Positions 1-9,001 of a stretch of DNA of 64,000 nt are shown here, piece by piece. Within the stretch, counting starts at the first letter, position 1; every line of letters begins with the position of its first letter. Both the position numbers and the translations under genes were made by a program. This DNA is from CAVQZA01 sp963724805 (GTDB lineage Bacteria; Actinomycetota; Thermoleophilia; Gaiellales; Gaiellaceae): positions 1,860,001 to 1,924,000 of the forward strand of contig CAVRWA010000014.1 of assembly GCA_963724805.1 (NCBI GenBank), given 5' to 3'. A model generated the notes under the pieces. The model was not told where the DNA came from, ran no database searches, and saw only the letters and a list, made by a program, of their open reading frames with translations.

Positions 1-294
1 GCGGACGGGTCGAGCGACTCTGCGTCATCGGTTCGTAGGACGCCGCACGATGTTCGAGTCCGCGTGTCTTCGGAGGCGTCACGCAGCGCCTCGCCCGATC
101 TTCGACCATCGTCGTCAACGGGACATCAGTATAGGTCCTTGGGCGGTCTGACCGGTATCGCCGTGGGCGATCGAACCGACCTTTACACAGGGCTTTCGTT
201 GCTCGCACCATCCCCTTACTTGGAGGCCGCTCTCATATGGAGTCAAGGAGACTCTGAATCGGGGGATGTAAGTTGTCGCGGGGCGTAGATCGAC
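1..294. other. No gene recognised
   Basis: I see no recognisable protein, RNA or repeat here. Short open frames exist on both strands, but none has family-like composition. The stretch lies upstream of the secreted protein that begins near 295, so it probably holds that gene's promoter. No convincing -35/-10 pair was found. Confidence 0.4.
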
Positions 295-1782
295 ATGGAT
301 TGGTCCGGGCGTGCCTCTCGGGTGCACTCGCGCTCGGGTTGGGCGCGTGGCTGCGCAGGCGAGCGCCGCGGGACCACCTGCTGCGCCGAGCGGGATCCAT
401 CTCCTCGAGTCGACACGCTCGAGTGTCTCTCGGGTGGTCGGCCGTCGCCGGCGCGAACAGCTATCGGTTGTATCGGAGCGGCGTCGCCCTGGCCGACACG
501 ACCGGTGACCACGCGACCTGGGCGCACCTCAACTGCGATTCAACCACCGCTTTAGCGTCGAGGCGTACAACGAAAGCGGATCGTCACGCGTGTCGACTAC
601 TACGCCACCACTGCGCCGTGTGGATCGCCTGATGTCGTCGCTCCGACGAGACCCTCCCGGCTCGTCGCACTTCCGGCGTCGAAGTCCGGACTGAGTCTCT
701 CGTGGGGACCGTCGACCGACGCTGTTGGCGTCGTCGGCTATGAGGTCTACGTGAACGGCACGAAGGTCGGCTCGACCTCGATCCCCAGGTACGAGGTCCG
801 CGGGCTCGCTTGCTCACCCGTTATCGGCTGGCTGTCCGCGCATACGACGCTGCAGGCAACCGGTCGCGCGTGTGAGCGTGGTTCGCTCGACATCCTCGTG
901 TCCGCCGACTGCGATCCCTCATCCGCAACCTCCCCACTATCGTCGGGTGGGGCAGACCTCTACGTGTCGCTCGCCGGCTCGGACTCGCGGCGTGCAAGCA
1001 GGCGGCTCCGTGCCGTTCGTTCGACCGGCTACCATCTGGCGAAGTCCGGAAGTCGAGTGTTCCTCATGTCGGGGGACGACGGCGGGCAGTCGTTGAGCTA
1101 CACGCCGCTTTGGTCGGCGCGGCGGACAAGGTGGTATTCCACTGGCGCCGGGTGCGACGGCACGGAGTCGGGGGAGTTGTCGCTTCGTGCGGACGCGGGC
1201 AAACCGATCGCGAACGTGGAGATGGACAACATCGCGATCGACGACATCTACGTTCGGTACGTCGAGCACGTCACGTTCCGGAACGTCGCACACCTACTTC
1301 TTCGTCCGATCGAGCACCGCCGTGAGCTTCATCGGCGGCAGCTCCGGGCGTACACTACGGAAACAGCGACACGATCGGCTCGATCGGGCGAGGCACACCG
1401 GCCTCGACGAACATCTTCGTGGACGGCGTCCGCTTCCACGTCTTCAACAACGACCTCTCTCCCGGAACCCACACCGAGTGTCTGTTCATCCAGGAGTCGA
1501 GCGGGGTCACGATCCGCACTCGTCCTTCAGCAACTGCTGCGACTTCGACATCTACGCGATCTTGTTCGGTGGCTCGATCACGAACGTCACGCTTCAGGGA
1601 AACCGATTCGGCAAGACCGCGCCGCGGCTACGACGCCTTCAGGGCGAACGTCGGCACGTATCTCTTTCGCGACAACAGCTGGGTCAGGGGATGGCCACGA
1701 TCGGCCGGTATCGGCGACCGATGTGGGAACCGCTTGGACTCGAGAGGGTTTGCGATGCCCGCCGCCTGCGAAGCTCTGTTAG
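295..1782 (+). CDS. Secreted fibronectin III / right-handed beta-helix protein, frameshifted
   Basis: No single frame covers this gene, but successive frames join into one secreted protein. A hydrophobic leader (LVRACLSGALALGLGAW) lies at about 300-355. A fibronectin type III segment follows near 420-600 (GWSAVAGANSYRLYRSG) and a second near 700-880 (VGVVGYEVYVNGTKVG). From about 950 the text becomes parallel beta-helix: ADLYVSLAGSDS, then NIAIDDIYVRYVEHVTFRNV near 1230-1290 and YAILFGGSITNVTLQGN near 1545-1595. Proteins of this build usually bind or cleave polysaccharide outside the cell; the substrate cannot be told. At least six indels break it. Start and end are approximate. It converges on the minus-strand gene ending near 1805. 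Sequence error is more likely than decay because protein-like text resumes after every break. Confidence 0.55.
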
Positions 1783-1804
1783 CCAGGGGTGTGTCTCGCG
1801 CGCG

Positions 1805-4800
1805 TCAGCCCGAGCCGGTCCGATCGCTGTAGTCACCGTCGCGTGGTGATGGCGGCGTCGGAGTCGTCCGCCGTCGAAGTAGATGACGTCGAGTTGTTCG
1901 CGTTGTTGTCGCGCTGTGGATCGAACCGCGCGAAGCTGAGCCGTCGGTAGCCGCTTTGATCGTGTCGCCGGCCCGGGGCTGCCGGACTGCGGGGTCGGCG
2001 TCGCTACGGGGCTCAGTTCGAGCCGAGCCCGCGAGCTGGTACTGGTAGCGACTCGTAGTTGGCGTCGTGCCAGGAACACGAAATTGGCGTTCGTCGACGA
2101 GATGTAGTTCTGGGGCGTGTGGGCGAACTTTCGCGCTCGGATTGTTCGCCCCCGCCGTTCCGGAGGAGCGTCGTCTGACCAGGTCCCGCCCGTCGTCCGG
2201 TACCGCTTCGCCGTAGTCGTCTGCCCAGCCACTGTCCCGTCGATGAACACCGTCGGAGTGTTGTTCGTGTCGTGGCGATGCCGGGCCTTGATCGCTGTTG
2301 CCGTTCGAGAGGCGGGGAGTCCCCGCGCCACCGTCTCGGCCGCGCTCGAGCTCACGCCGGTGAAGTGGGCGTAGCCGATCGTCGAATGCGTCGCCGCGAG
2401 TTCGCGTGCCACGCGAGGTGGAGCGAGCCGTCGAGTGACGTGGCCATCGACGGGTGCGCGAGGTCGGCGCCGTTGACACGGCACCGGAGGCTCTAGCCGC
2501 CCCGACGCGCGTCGTGTAGTGAGCTGGTTCGACGTGCCGGACGTAGCGTAGACGACATACGGGGTGTCGTCGGAGTCGAGCGTCACGCGACTGTCCTCTC
2601 GGCACCTGCTGCTCCGGTGTCGCCTTCGCTGCCGATGAGGGTGCGGCTGCCCCAGGTGTGCGTCGGGTGGAGAAGGTCTGGTAGTAGACGTTTCGTTGTT
2701 CCGTTGAGGTATGCCATCCGATCTGGCCAGCACGATCGAGACGGACGTCAGGTCTAGAGGCTCGAGGCGGGTGAGCACGTGCAGTCGCCGCTTACGCTTG
2801 AGCTCGGGTGGCTCGCGGCATCTTGCTCGTCGAACCGGTCGGCACGGCGGGATTGCCGGCCTGGGCGCCGACGCCTTTCCGGACGCGGTGACGCCCTTCC
2901 GGCACTGATCCGTTGGCAGGGTCGTCGTCGGTCCGACGTAGACGGTGTTGCCGTGGGCGAACGAGTTCCCGTGCGATGCCTCGGAAGGGCCTGACCGTGA
3001 CGCTGTAGACGTGCGGCGGGGACGGGTGTCGGTGTGACCTGGCCGGTGTTCATCCGTCCCTGGACGTTCGCGGCCGTCGCCGTTTGCCCGCCGTGTCTCT
3101 GGCGACGCCGACAGGACGTGTGTCCCGTTGTCGATCGAGCAGGTGTTCCAGGCCAGCGTGTACGGAGGCGATGCGAGCTCGGCGCCGAGGCTCGTTCCGT
3201 CGAGCTCAGCTCCGCTCGCGAGGCGGGTCGTCGGAGGCCGTGGCCTGCACGTTGACGGTGCCGGAGACGAGTGCACCGCCTGGCGGGCTGGTGTGCCGCC
3301 GGGGGCGGCGTCAGAGCAGGTGCTGCGTCGCTCGAGCTGGTGGTGGCGGCAGGTGTTCCGGTTGCGTCGTTGCGTCGTTGCGAGGTGTAGGTGGTGTTGC
3401 GGTGAGGTTGGTGAAGGGTAGTTGGTGGCGGTGGTGGTGGGATTTGTTGCCGTTGAGGAGACGTCGTAGCCGGTGACGGCGACGTTGTCGGTTAGGGGCC
3501 AGTGAGCGGCAGGGTTGTGGTGGTGGGGTTGTTGACTGCGAGGTTGCTTGGTGGGGATGGGGGTGCGGTGTCGGGTGTGCCGGTGTGGTGAGGACGAGTT
3601 GTGGGGCGTTTGCGCTTGACTCGCGTGAGGCGAGTGTGTCTCCATCCAGTAGGTTCCGACGAGGGCGAAGCTGTAGGTGCCGTTGCCGGTCACGGCCGGG
3701 GTAACGTCGAGTTGGATCCAGCTGGTGAGGGTGCCGCTTGGGAGCTGCTGAGCTTGGTGCCGAGCGCGGGGGCGTTGTTGTAGGTCAGGCTGGATTCGGC
3801 CCGCTCGTGTTGGGTGTCGAGTTGCGTCGAAGCCCCATCTGAGTCCAGAGTTGGCGAAGACGCGGAGTGTGGCCGACTGCAGGGGGCCGGAGAGGCCGCT
3901 CACGTTGAACTTCAGGTATGCGGTCTCGGCCGGGCTGGTCGCAGCTTGATCGTCGTCGCGGTGCCGAGTTGCTCGTTCTGCTCCCCAACGAGACATACGA
4001 TCCTCAACAGCCGAAAACGTCGTCGAGCTCGGGCCGCAGGCCGCCGTGCTGACTCCGAGGGTCGCGCGAGTCGAGATGTTCCCCGCTGCGTCGAAGGCAT
4101 CCACACCGAGCGTGTACGCGGTGCCGCACCTCAGACCGGTGAAGGTGTACCCGGCACCCGTCATCGCTCCGGCCGAGTTCCCGTTCAGGAACAGGTCATA
4201 CCCTGCGACTGCGACGTTGTCGGTGGACGCCGCCCAGGTGAGCGGGAGGCTCGACGAGGTCGGGCTGGTGACCTTGAGGCTCGACGGCTGCGTTGGAGCC
4301 GTCGTGTCCGGCGGACAGGTCTTGTCTGAGCGGTCGTAGAGGCCTTGGCGGAGCGATTCGCCGCTGCTCGAAGCTCGACCGACAAGGTGTAGCTCTTTCC
4401 ACAGGCGAGGCCTCCAACGGTAGCTCGTGTCGGTCGTCGTCGCGGCCGGAGTTGCGCCCCGTGCAGAGGCCGCCCCGGTACGCCCCGTTGTCGGTCGACG
4501 CGGCCAGCTCAGTGGATCGAGGTCGCGGTCGCGCCAATGTCGTGACTGCCGGCGTAGACGGTGCGGTCGTATCCGGACAGTTCGCCGTTGCGGTCGAGGT
4601 GGTGGTGGCGGTGGATGTGTTTCCGGTTGCGTCGTATGCGTCGATTGCGAGGGTGTAGGTGGTGTTGCAGGTGAGGTTGGTGAAGGAGTAGTTGGTGGCG
4701 GTGGGGCGGTGAGTTGCTGCCGTTGAGGAAGACGTCGTAGCCGGTGACGGCGACGTTGTCGGTTGAGGGGGACCAGGGAGCGGCAGGGTTGTGGTGGTGG

Positions 4801-5419
4801 GGTCGTTGACGGCGAGGTTGCTGTGGGGATGGGGGTGTGGTGTCGGGTGTGCCGGCGGTGGTGAGGACGAGTTGTGGGGCGTTTGCGCCTGACTCGCGTG
4901 AGGCGAGTGCGATCTCCATCCAGTAGGTTCCGACGAGGGCGAGCTGTAGGTGCCGTTGCCGGTCACGGCCGCGGTAACGTCGAGTTGGATCCAGCCGGTG
5001 AGGGTGCCGCTGGGAAGCTGCCGAGCTTGGTGCCGAGCGCGGGGGCGTCGTTGTAGGTCAGGCTGCACGGCCCAGCTCGTGTTGGGTGTCGAGCACGCGT
5101 CGAAGCCCCATCTGAGACCAGAGTTGGCGAAGACGCGGAGTGTGGCCGACTGCAGGGGGCCGGAGAGGCCGCCACGTTGAACTTCAGGTATGCGGTCTCG
5201 GCCGGGCGGTCGCAGCTTCATCGTCGTCGCGGTGCCGCAGTTGCTCGCTCTGCTCCCCAACGAGACATACGAACCCCAACAGCCGAAAACGTCGTCGTGA
5301 GACTGCCTGCCGAAGACGGAGGATCCCGAGGACTCCGAGAAGTACGCTCACGAGGAGGACGGCGAGCGCGAGCCTCGCCGCTCCTCGACCCTGCGACGCC
5401 TCGTCGCTCTACCGGTCAT
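1805..5419 (-). CDS. Large multidomain surface protein (DNRLRE, Fn3, Ig-like, propeller-like), frameshifted
   Basis: Read on the minus strand from about 5419, with many indels. A hydrophobic leader (LAVLLVSVLLGVLGIL) is followed by a DNRLRE/CBM96-like domain (LSGPLQSATLRVFANSG, GTLTGWIQLDVT) and a fibronectin III domain (NVAVTGYDVFLNGS). This pair then occurs again downstream. Near 3200 there is a bacterial Ig-like stretch (ELDGTSLGAELASPPYTLAW), and the last third (about 2600-1850) reads like a BNR-type propeller (TPYVVYATSGTSNQL, TPTVFIDGTVAGQTTT). The start at 5419 is chosen because the ATG precedes the hydrophobic leader. Such proteins are exported and adhesive or carbohydrate-binding; the precise role is unknown. 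Whether the gene is intact in the organism cannot be settled, because the two internal copies differ from each other mostly by 1-2 base indels. Confidence 0.55.
3352..4026 (-). repeat. Fn3-DNRLRE repeat, copy A
   Basis: This segment is closely matched by 4616-5300. Both run from a shared GTTCCGGTTGCGTCGT-type start through the fibronectin III and DNRLRE coding text to a shared CAACAGCCGAAAACGTCGTC end. The copies differ largely by single-base gains and losses rather than substitutions. Confidence 0.7.
4616..5300 (-). repeat. Fn3-DNRLRE repeat, copy B
   Basis: Second copy of the two-domain unit at 3352-4026, about 1.26 kb away. It encodes the first DNRLRE domain after the leader and the fibronectin III domain that follows it. 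This copy is slightly less broken than copy A. Confidence 0.7.
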
Positions 5420-5602
5420 CGGCGGCAGAGCCGTTCTCAAGCGCGGCCAACCTTGGGACGTAGCGCTAGGGGGACGTAGCACCAGGCGATCTTCCCATAC
5501 TCGTATGGGGACACCTAGTCGTCGGGGAGGTGCGTACGAGTCGCTGCGGCCCACTGCCGGCGACGTAACGTTCGCTAGCGGCTTCGCGAGGTGCCGCTCG
5601 GT

Positions 5603-6196
5603 CTAGCCTACTTCGGCTGAATGCGATGTGGGGTGGAGGTAGGTGGAGATGGGGGGCCCGTTGCCGTCGGAGAAGCCGTCGGTCTCTTCCTCGGCTGCCG
5701 GGTTGCCGTCGGAGAAGCCGTCGGAGTTCTGGTCTCCTGCCGCGTTGCCGTCGGAGAAGCCGTCGGAGTTCTGGTCTCCTGCCGCGTTGCCGTCCGAGAA
5801 GCCGTCGGACTGTTCCCCGCCGTTCTGGCCGTCACCCGGTTGGGCGGTGGTCTGGTCGTTTGCGGGCGGGGCGTCGGTGGGCGGAGTGTCGGCTGGTGGG
5901 GCGGTGGTCTGGTCGTCGGCGGGTGGGGCGTCGGCTGGCGGCGCGGCGTCTTGGTCGTCAGGCGGTGGGCCGGTGCTGGTGTCGTCGCCCGGCGGGGTGC
6001 TCTGGTCGTCGGTCGGTGCGCTCGCGCTGGTGTCGTCGTCGGCCAGTGCCCACGTGCCCGTGCCCTGACCGCCGCTCGGGGCGCTCTCCGCGGCTACGCC
6101 GGGATCGTCGGAGGCGTCGTCGGCCCGTGCGGCGGCCGCCGTGGCCGCGAACGCGGCCAGGGCTACCAGGAGAATGGCGAGGTGCCGCTTTACCAC
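5603..6196 (-). CDS. Small secreted protein with C-terminal 14-residue repeats
   Basis: The product is 197 residues with a clear Sec signal peptide (KRHLAILLVALAAFAATAAA, then ARADDA). Residues about 30-125 are a low-complexity Asp/Pro/Ala/Thr region. Residues 130-179 hold three units of the pattern SDGFSDGNAAGDQN (the third ends PAAEEE) plus a final TDGFSDGN; the tail is GPPISTYLHPTSHSAEVG. The GTG start overlaps the last 7 bases of the upstream HTH-TPR gene, so the two are probably translationally coupled. The Asp-rich repeats could bind calcium. Alternatively the repeats could be copies of a processed signal peptide, as in RRNPP-type systems. No known family is recognised. The function is inferred from context only. 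Confidence 0.75.
   Translation of the reverse strand: MVKRHLAILLVALAAFAATAAAARADDASDDPGVAAESAPSGGQGTGTWALADDDTSASAPTDDQSTPPGDDTSTGPPPDDQDAAPPADAPPADDQTTAPPADTPPTDAPPANDQTTAQPGDGQNGGEQSDGFSDGNAAGDQNSDGFSDGNAAGDQNSDGFSDGNPAAEEETDGFSDGNGPPISTYLHPTSHSAEVG
5660..5809 (-). repeat. 42-bp / 14-residue tandem repeats
   Basis: Three 42-bp units and a partial fourth encode SDGFSDGN followed by AAGDQN (twice), PAAEEE, and a last TDGFSDGN. The first two units look essentially identical in DNA. They lie near the C-terminus of the secreted protein at 5603-6196. Confidence 0.85.
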
Positions 6197-7476
6197 CGGA
6201 AGTCCTGCAATGTCTCAGCCGCGCGACGATAGAGGTCGAGGGCCGCCTGTTGATTCCCGCGACGGACGGCCAGCTCCGCCTGAGCAGTCCAGGCGGCGGC
6301 CTGGTGGCTGCCGGAGGATAGTTGACCGAAGCTCGCCTCGGCAGCGTTGAACGCCTCCTCGGCATCGTCCAGCCGCCCCTGCTCGAGGAGTGCGCGGCCG
6401 AGCACGAGCTGGGCGTTCCCGATCTCGTCGAGGAAATCCACCCGGCCGTCGAGGAGGGTCAGCGCATGCCGCGCCTGCTCCTCGGCCTGCTCGACGTCCC
6501 CGCTGCGGAGATGAACCTGTGCCAGCGAGGAGACCGCCTGCGCGGCGTCGACTTCGCTGTCGACCTCGACGGCGATGCTGAACGCCTCCTTCAGGAGATC
6601 GACTGCCTCGGCAGGCTTCCCGAGCAGGAACTGGAGGCCGCCGAGATTGTTCAACAGGCGGCCGACGTTGAGCCGGTCGTCCTGTTCCTCGTACAGCGCC
6701 TTGGCGCGCTCCGCGTGCGAGCGCGCGAGGATCCACTGCCCGTTTCGCTCGGCGATGATCGACGCCTGGAAGTAGCTGTGCGCCATGGAGCGCCGATCAT
6801 CGAGTCTCAACGCCAACTCGAGCGCCCGCTCGACGTCCTCCCGCGCAGCCACCCAGTCGCGCTGCCGGCGGTAGCAGCGCGAGCGCCAGCGAAGCGCGCT
6901 GGCTACGAGTCGATCGTCGGTGACGCCCGAGCGATCGATCAGCTCGAGCGCGTCGCTGAGGAGAGCGGCGGCGGTCGAGATCGAGGACAGCTTGTAGCGA
7001 CAGCGCCCGAGGTGGAAGAGGACCCTGGCGCGATCGAGGTCGGTGAAGGTTGCTCCTCCGGCCAGTTCCCGCGCGCGCTCGAGGAGCTCGAGAACCGCGT
7101 TCAACTCGCCGCAGTGGGTGCGGGCGGTCGACTCTGCGAGCAACGCCCGCAGCTCGAGCTCGGGGTGGCGGCCGGCCAGCGAGGCGGCGAGGCCGTCTAG
7201 ACACGACAGCGCCTCCCCGGGCTGAGAGCTCGCGATCGCGGCCTCGGCGCGGAGCACCAGGCTCGCGGCGCGCTCAGACTCCTCCGAGGATACGCCCGTC
7301 TCCAGGTAGACCCGCTCGACGCCGAGCCGATCCGCCAGCCAGTCGAGCGTCTCCGAGGTGGGCCGAACCCGGCCACGCTCGATCTGGCTCGCGTACTCCT
7401 TCGTGAACCGGCCGTCCGCGAGCTCGGTCTGCGTCAGCCCGCGGGCGATTCTCAGCTGCCGGACACGCTCTCCCAC
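6190..7476 (-). CDS. XRE-family HTH regulator with C-terminal TPR domain
   Basis: The N-terminus (residues 1-60) is a classic helix-turn-helix: ERVRQLRIARGLTQTELADG, then EYASQIERGRVRPTSETL. Residues about 80-428 are TPR-like helical repeats, for example LFHLGRCRYKLSSISTAAAL and LNNLGGLQFLLGKPAEAVDL. HTH plus TPR is the architecture of RRNPP peptide-sensing regulators (PlcR, NprR, Rgg), although many actinobacterial HTH-TPR proteins have no known ligand. The GTG at 7476 has no strong ribosome site. An in-frame CTG at 7524 does have one (GGAGGG) about 5 bases before it, so the real N-terminus may be 16 residues longer. A perfect palindrome covers the GTG region, which fits autoregulation. The stop overlaps the downstream secreted repeat protein by 7 bases. 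Confidence 0.8.
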   Translation of the reverse strand: MGERVRQLRIARGLTQTELADGRFTKEYASQIERGRVRPTSETLDWLADRLGVERVYLETGVSSEESERAASLVLRAEAAIASSQPGEALSCLDGLAASLAGRHPELELRALLAESTARTHCGELNAVLELLERARELAGGATFTDLDRARVLFHLGRCRYKLSSISTAAALLSDALELIDRSGVTDDRLVASALRWRSRCYRRQRDWVAAREDVERALELALRLDDRRSMAHSYFQASIIAERNGQWILARSHAERAKALYEEQDDRLNVGRLLNNLGGLQFLLGKPAEAVDLLKEAFSIAVEVDSEVDAAQAVSSLAQVHLRSGDVEQAEEQARHALTLLDGRVDFLDEIGNAQLVLGRALLEQGRLDDAEEAFNAAEASFGQLSSGSHQAAAWTAQAELAVRRGNQQAALDLYRRAAETLQDFRW

Positions 7477-7489
7477 CGCGGTGGGAGAG
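7468..7489. promoter_or_regulatory. 22-bp perfect palindrome at the HTH-TPR start
   Basis: The inner 18 bases read CTCCCACCGCGGTGGGAG, and two further base pairs extend the symmetry at each end. It spans the GTG start of the HTH-TPR gene. It is either an operator bound by that regulator or, in mRNA, an 11-bp hairpin that would hide the start codon. Confidence 0.5.
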
Positions 7490-7606
7490 GTCGATTTGGA
7501 CGAGGTCAGGAGCTGATCAGTCAGGGGGACCCTCCGTCGTGAGACTAAAGCAAAGTCGCGGCGGAAACGCTAACTGCCAAGGCTAGAAAAGTGAAGCGAG
7601 CAGGGG

Positions 7607-7624
7607 ATCCCCCAAAAGGGGGAT
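7607..7624. other. Hairpin ATCCCCC-AAAA-GGGGGAT
   Basis: A perfect 7-bp stem with an AAAA loop in the gap between greA and the HTH-TPR gene. No T-run follows on either strand. It may be an mRNA leader structure or an attenuator for the HTH-TPR gene. Confidence 0.4.
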
Positions 7625-7664
7625 GGGTTAAGCGCGGCCGCCTGTGATTCCGTCCTAGTCCTGT

Positions 7665-7681
7665 CCGGATCAGTGATCCGG
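7665..7681. promoter_or_regulatory. 8-1-8 palindrome CCGGATCA-G-TGATCCGG
   Basis: A perfect inverted repeat with a one-base centre, upstream of the HTH-TPR gene. The geometry suits a dimeric repressor. No matching second site was seen in the window. Confidence 0.35.
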
Positions 7682-7713
7682 CGGCCTAATGCGGCAGGGC
7701 TGATCGTGCACCT

Positions 7714-7759
7714 GCAGGAACTTTCTCGGGAGGGCGGCCCTTCCCGCGGGAGTTCCTGC
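7714..7759 (-). terminator. Hairpin downstream of greA
   Basis: GCAGGAACT at 7714-7722 pairs with AGTTCCTGC at 7751-7759, and inner GGGAGGG/CCCTTCCC blocks extend the stem. It starts 7 bases after the greA stop. There is no U-tract, so termination may be imperfect. Confidence 0.5.
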
Positions 7760-7765
7760 GCCGTT

Positions 7766-8233
7766 CTAGCGGCCGATCGAGACGATCCGGGCGCGCCACG
7801 AGTGCTTCGGCGCTTCGATCTCGACCTCGTCGCCGACCTTCGCGCCCAGGAGGGCGGTGCCCAGCGGGGAGTCGGGGGAGACCGCGCCGGCGCCGCCGAC
7901 GCTCGAGATCTCGACCTGCATCTGCTCGCCGTCTTCGTCTTCGATCGTGACGTGGGAGCCGACCGCGACCTCGCCGCTCTCCGCCGCGGCGTCCTCGTCG
8001 ATCAACACGGCGTTGTGCAGCCGCTCGCGCAGGATCAGGATCCGGCGCTCGAGCAGGCCCTGCTCGTTCTTCGCTGCGTGGTACTCGAAGTTCTCGGAGA
8101 GGTCGCCGAAGCTGCGCGCCGTGGCGATCGCCTGCACCATCTCGGCGCGCCTGGGGCCCTCGAGCTCGGCGAGCTCGGTCTCGAGTGCCGCCTTCTGGGC
8201 GGCGGTCAGGTGGTCGGACTTCCGTTCGTTCAC
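7766..8233 (-). CDS. greA: Transcription elongation factor GreA
   Basis: GreA rescues backtracked RNA polymerase by stimulating cleavage of the transcript 3' end. The 155-residue product shows the N-terminal coiled coil (LTAAQKAALETELAELEG) with the GDLSENFEYHAAK loop that carries the acidic tip (D..E), and the C-terminal FKBP-like domain (SPLGTALLGAKVGDEVEIEA). Length matches the family (about 155-160). I choose the GTG at 8233 (VNERKSDHLT) over an ATG at 8263, which would add ten non-conserved residues. It is divergent from the cytochrome gene and stands alone. Confidence 0.93.
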   Translation of the reverse strand: MNERKSDHLTAAQKAALETELAELEGPRRAEMVQAIATARSFGDLSENFEYHAAKNEQGLLERRILILRERLHNAVLIDEDAAAESGEVAVGSHVTIEDEDGEQMQVEISSVGGAGAVSPDSPLGTALLGAKVGDEVEIEAPKHSWRARIVSIGR

Positions 8234-8319
8234 GCGCGAGAGACTAGATGATCGATGCCACACCTGCCCGGGGCCTGAGGCTCTGTCCTCCGTCTCCGAG
8301 CCGTGGTAGGTTGCCGCCG

Positions 8320-8832
8320 ATGCTGGTTGCCGCGGGCCTATCGACGAGCGCGAAGATCGTGCTGGGCGTCGTCGCCCTCGCCTTCATCGCCTTCGCTCTC
8401 GTCTCGGCGTTCGTGCTGCCGAGGCGCAACCCGAACTTTCCCGGTGAGAAGGGGGTCAAGGCGTACTCCCTCGTGGCGTTCGGGTTCTTCGTCGCGATGA
8501 TGCTGACGGTGATCCTCGTCGCCAAGGAGCCGAAGGAGAGCTCGGCCGCCTCCGAGACGACCCCGGCCGCCACCGGCCCGAGCGCCGCCGATCTCGCGGC
8601 CGGAAAGAAGGTGTTCGCCTCGGCGGGCTGCGCAAGCTGCCACACGCTCAAGGACGCGAACGCCACCGGCAAGGTCGGGCCCGACCTCGATCAGCTCGAG
8701 CCTGCGCAGGCGGTGGTCGCCAAGCAGGTGACGAACGGCGGAACGGTGATGCCGCCTTTCAAGGGCACGCTCACACCGGAGCAGATCCAGGCGGTGGCGA
8801 CCTACGTCTCTTCGGTCGCCGGCAAGACCTAG
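8320..8832 (+). CDS. Membrane-anchored c-type cytochrome
   Basis: The 170-residue product has two hydrophobic segments (about residues 12-33 and 48-68) followed by an Ala/Thr/Pro-rich linker. A single class I cytochrome c domain follows: haem-binding CASCH with Cys104, Cys107 and His108, and a probable distal ligand Met144 in GTVMPPF. The C-terminal helix is LTPEQIQAVATYVSSVAG. It should carry electrons at the outer face of the membrane. I take the ATG at 8320 because the preceding in-frame residues are not protein-like and overlap the greA leader. The partner oxidoreductase is not evident; the flavoprotein downstream on the other strand is cytoplasmic. Confidence 0.85.
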   Translation: MLVAAGLSTSAKIVLGVVALAFIAFALVSAFVLPRRNPNFPGEKGVKAYSLVAFGFFVAMMLTVILVAKEPKESSAASETTPAATGPSAADLAAGKKVFASAGCASCHTLKDANATGKVGPDLDQLEPAQAVVAKQVTNGGTVMPPFKGTLTPEQIQAVATYVSSVAGKT

Positions 8833-8998
8833 ATGGTTGATGCCACACCTGCCCGCGTCTGGCTGGTGGCCCAGACACGGCGCAGGATCGTCCGGCTCGG
8901 CCTTGACCAGGCCCACCGGCCTGGCCTGCGGTCGATCCGAACGCCCTGCTTGGTCTGAGCCATCCCCAGACGCACCCGGGCATGGCATCAACCATCAG
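8831..8998. repeat. Inverted-repeat element after the cytochrome gene
   Basis: AGATGGTTGATGCCA followed by a TGCCCG-containing arm at 8831-8865 is matched in reverse complement at about 8963-8997 (GGCATGGCATCAACCATC, with CCAGACGC at the inner edge). A third related copy, GATGCCACACCTGCCCG, lies at 8254-8270 upstream of the cytochrome gene. It could be a REP- or MITE-like element, or a long terminator shared by the two convergent genes. Confidence 0.5.
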
Positions 8999-9001
8999 GC
9001 G

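Noticed and set aside
1..5419. Genuine pseudogene cluster
   Set aside because: Not excluded, but the same indel pattern affects essential-looking eCIS genes, and the duplicated copies differ by indels more than by substitutions. Sequencing error is the better explanation.
8831..8998. Phage or island attachment site
   Set aside because: The tRNA-Ser is 1.4 kb away and no integrase or direct repeat matching its 3' end was found.
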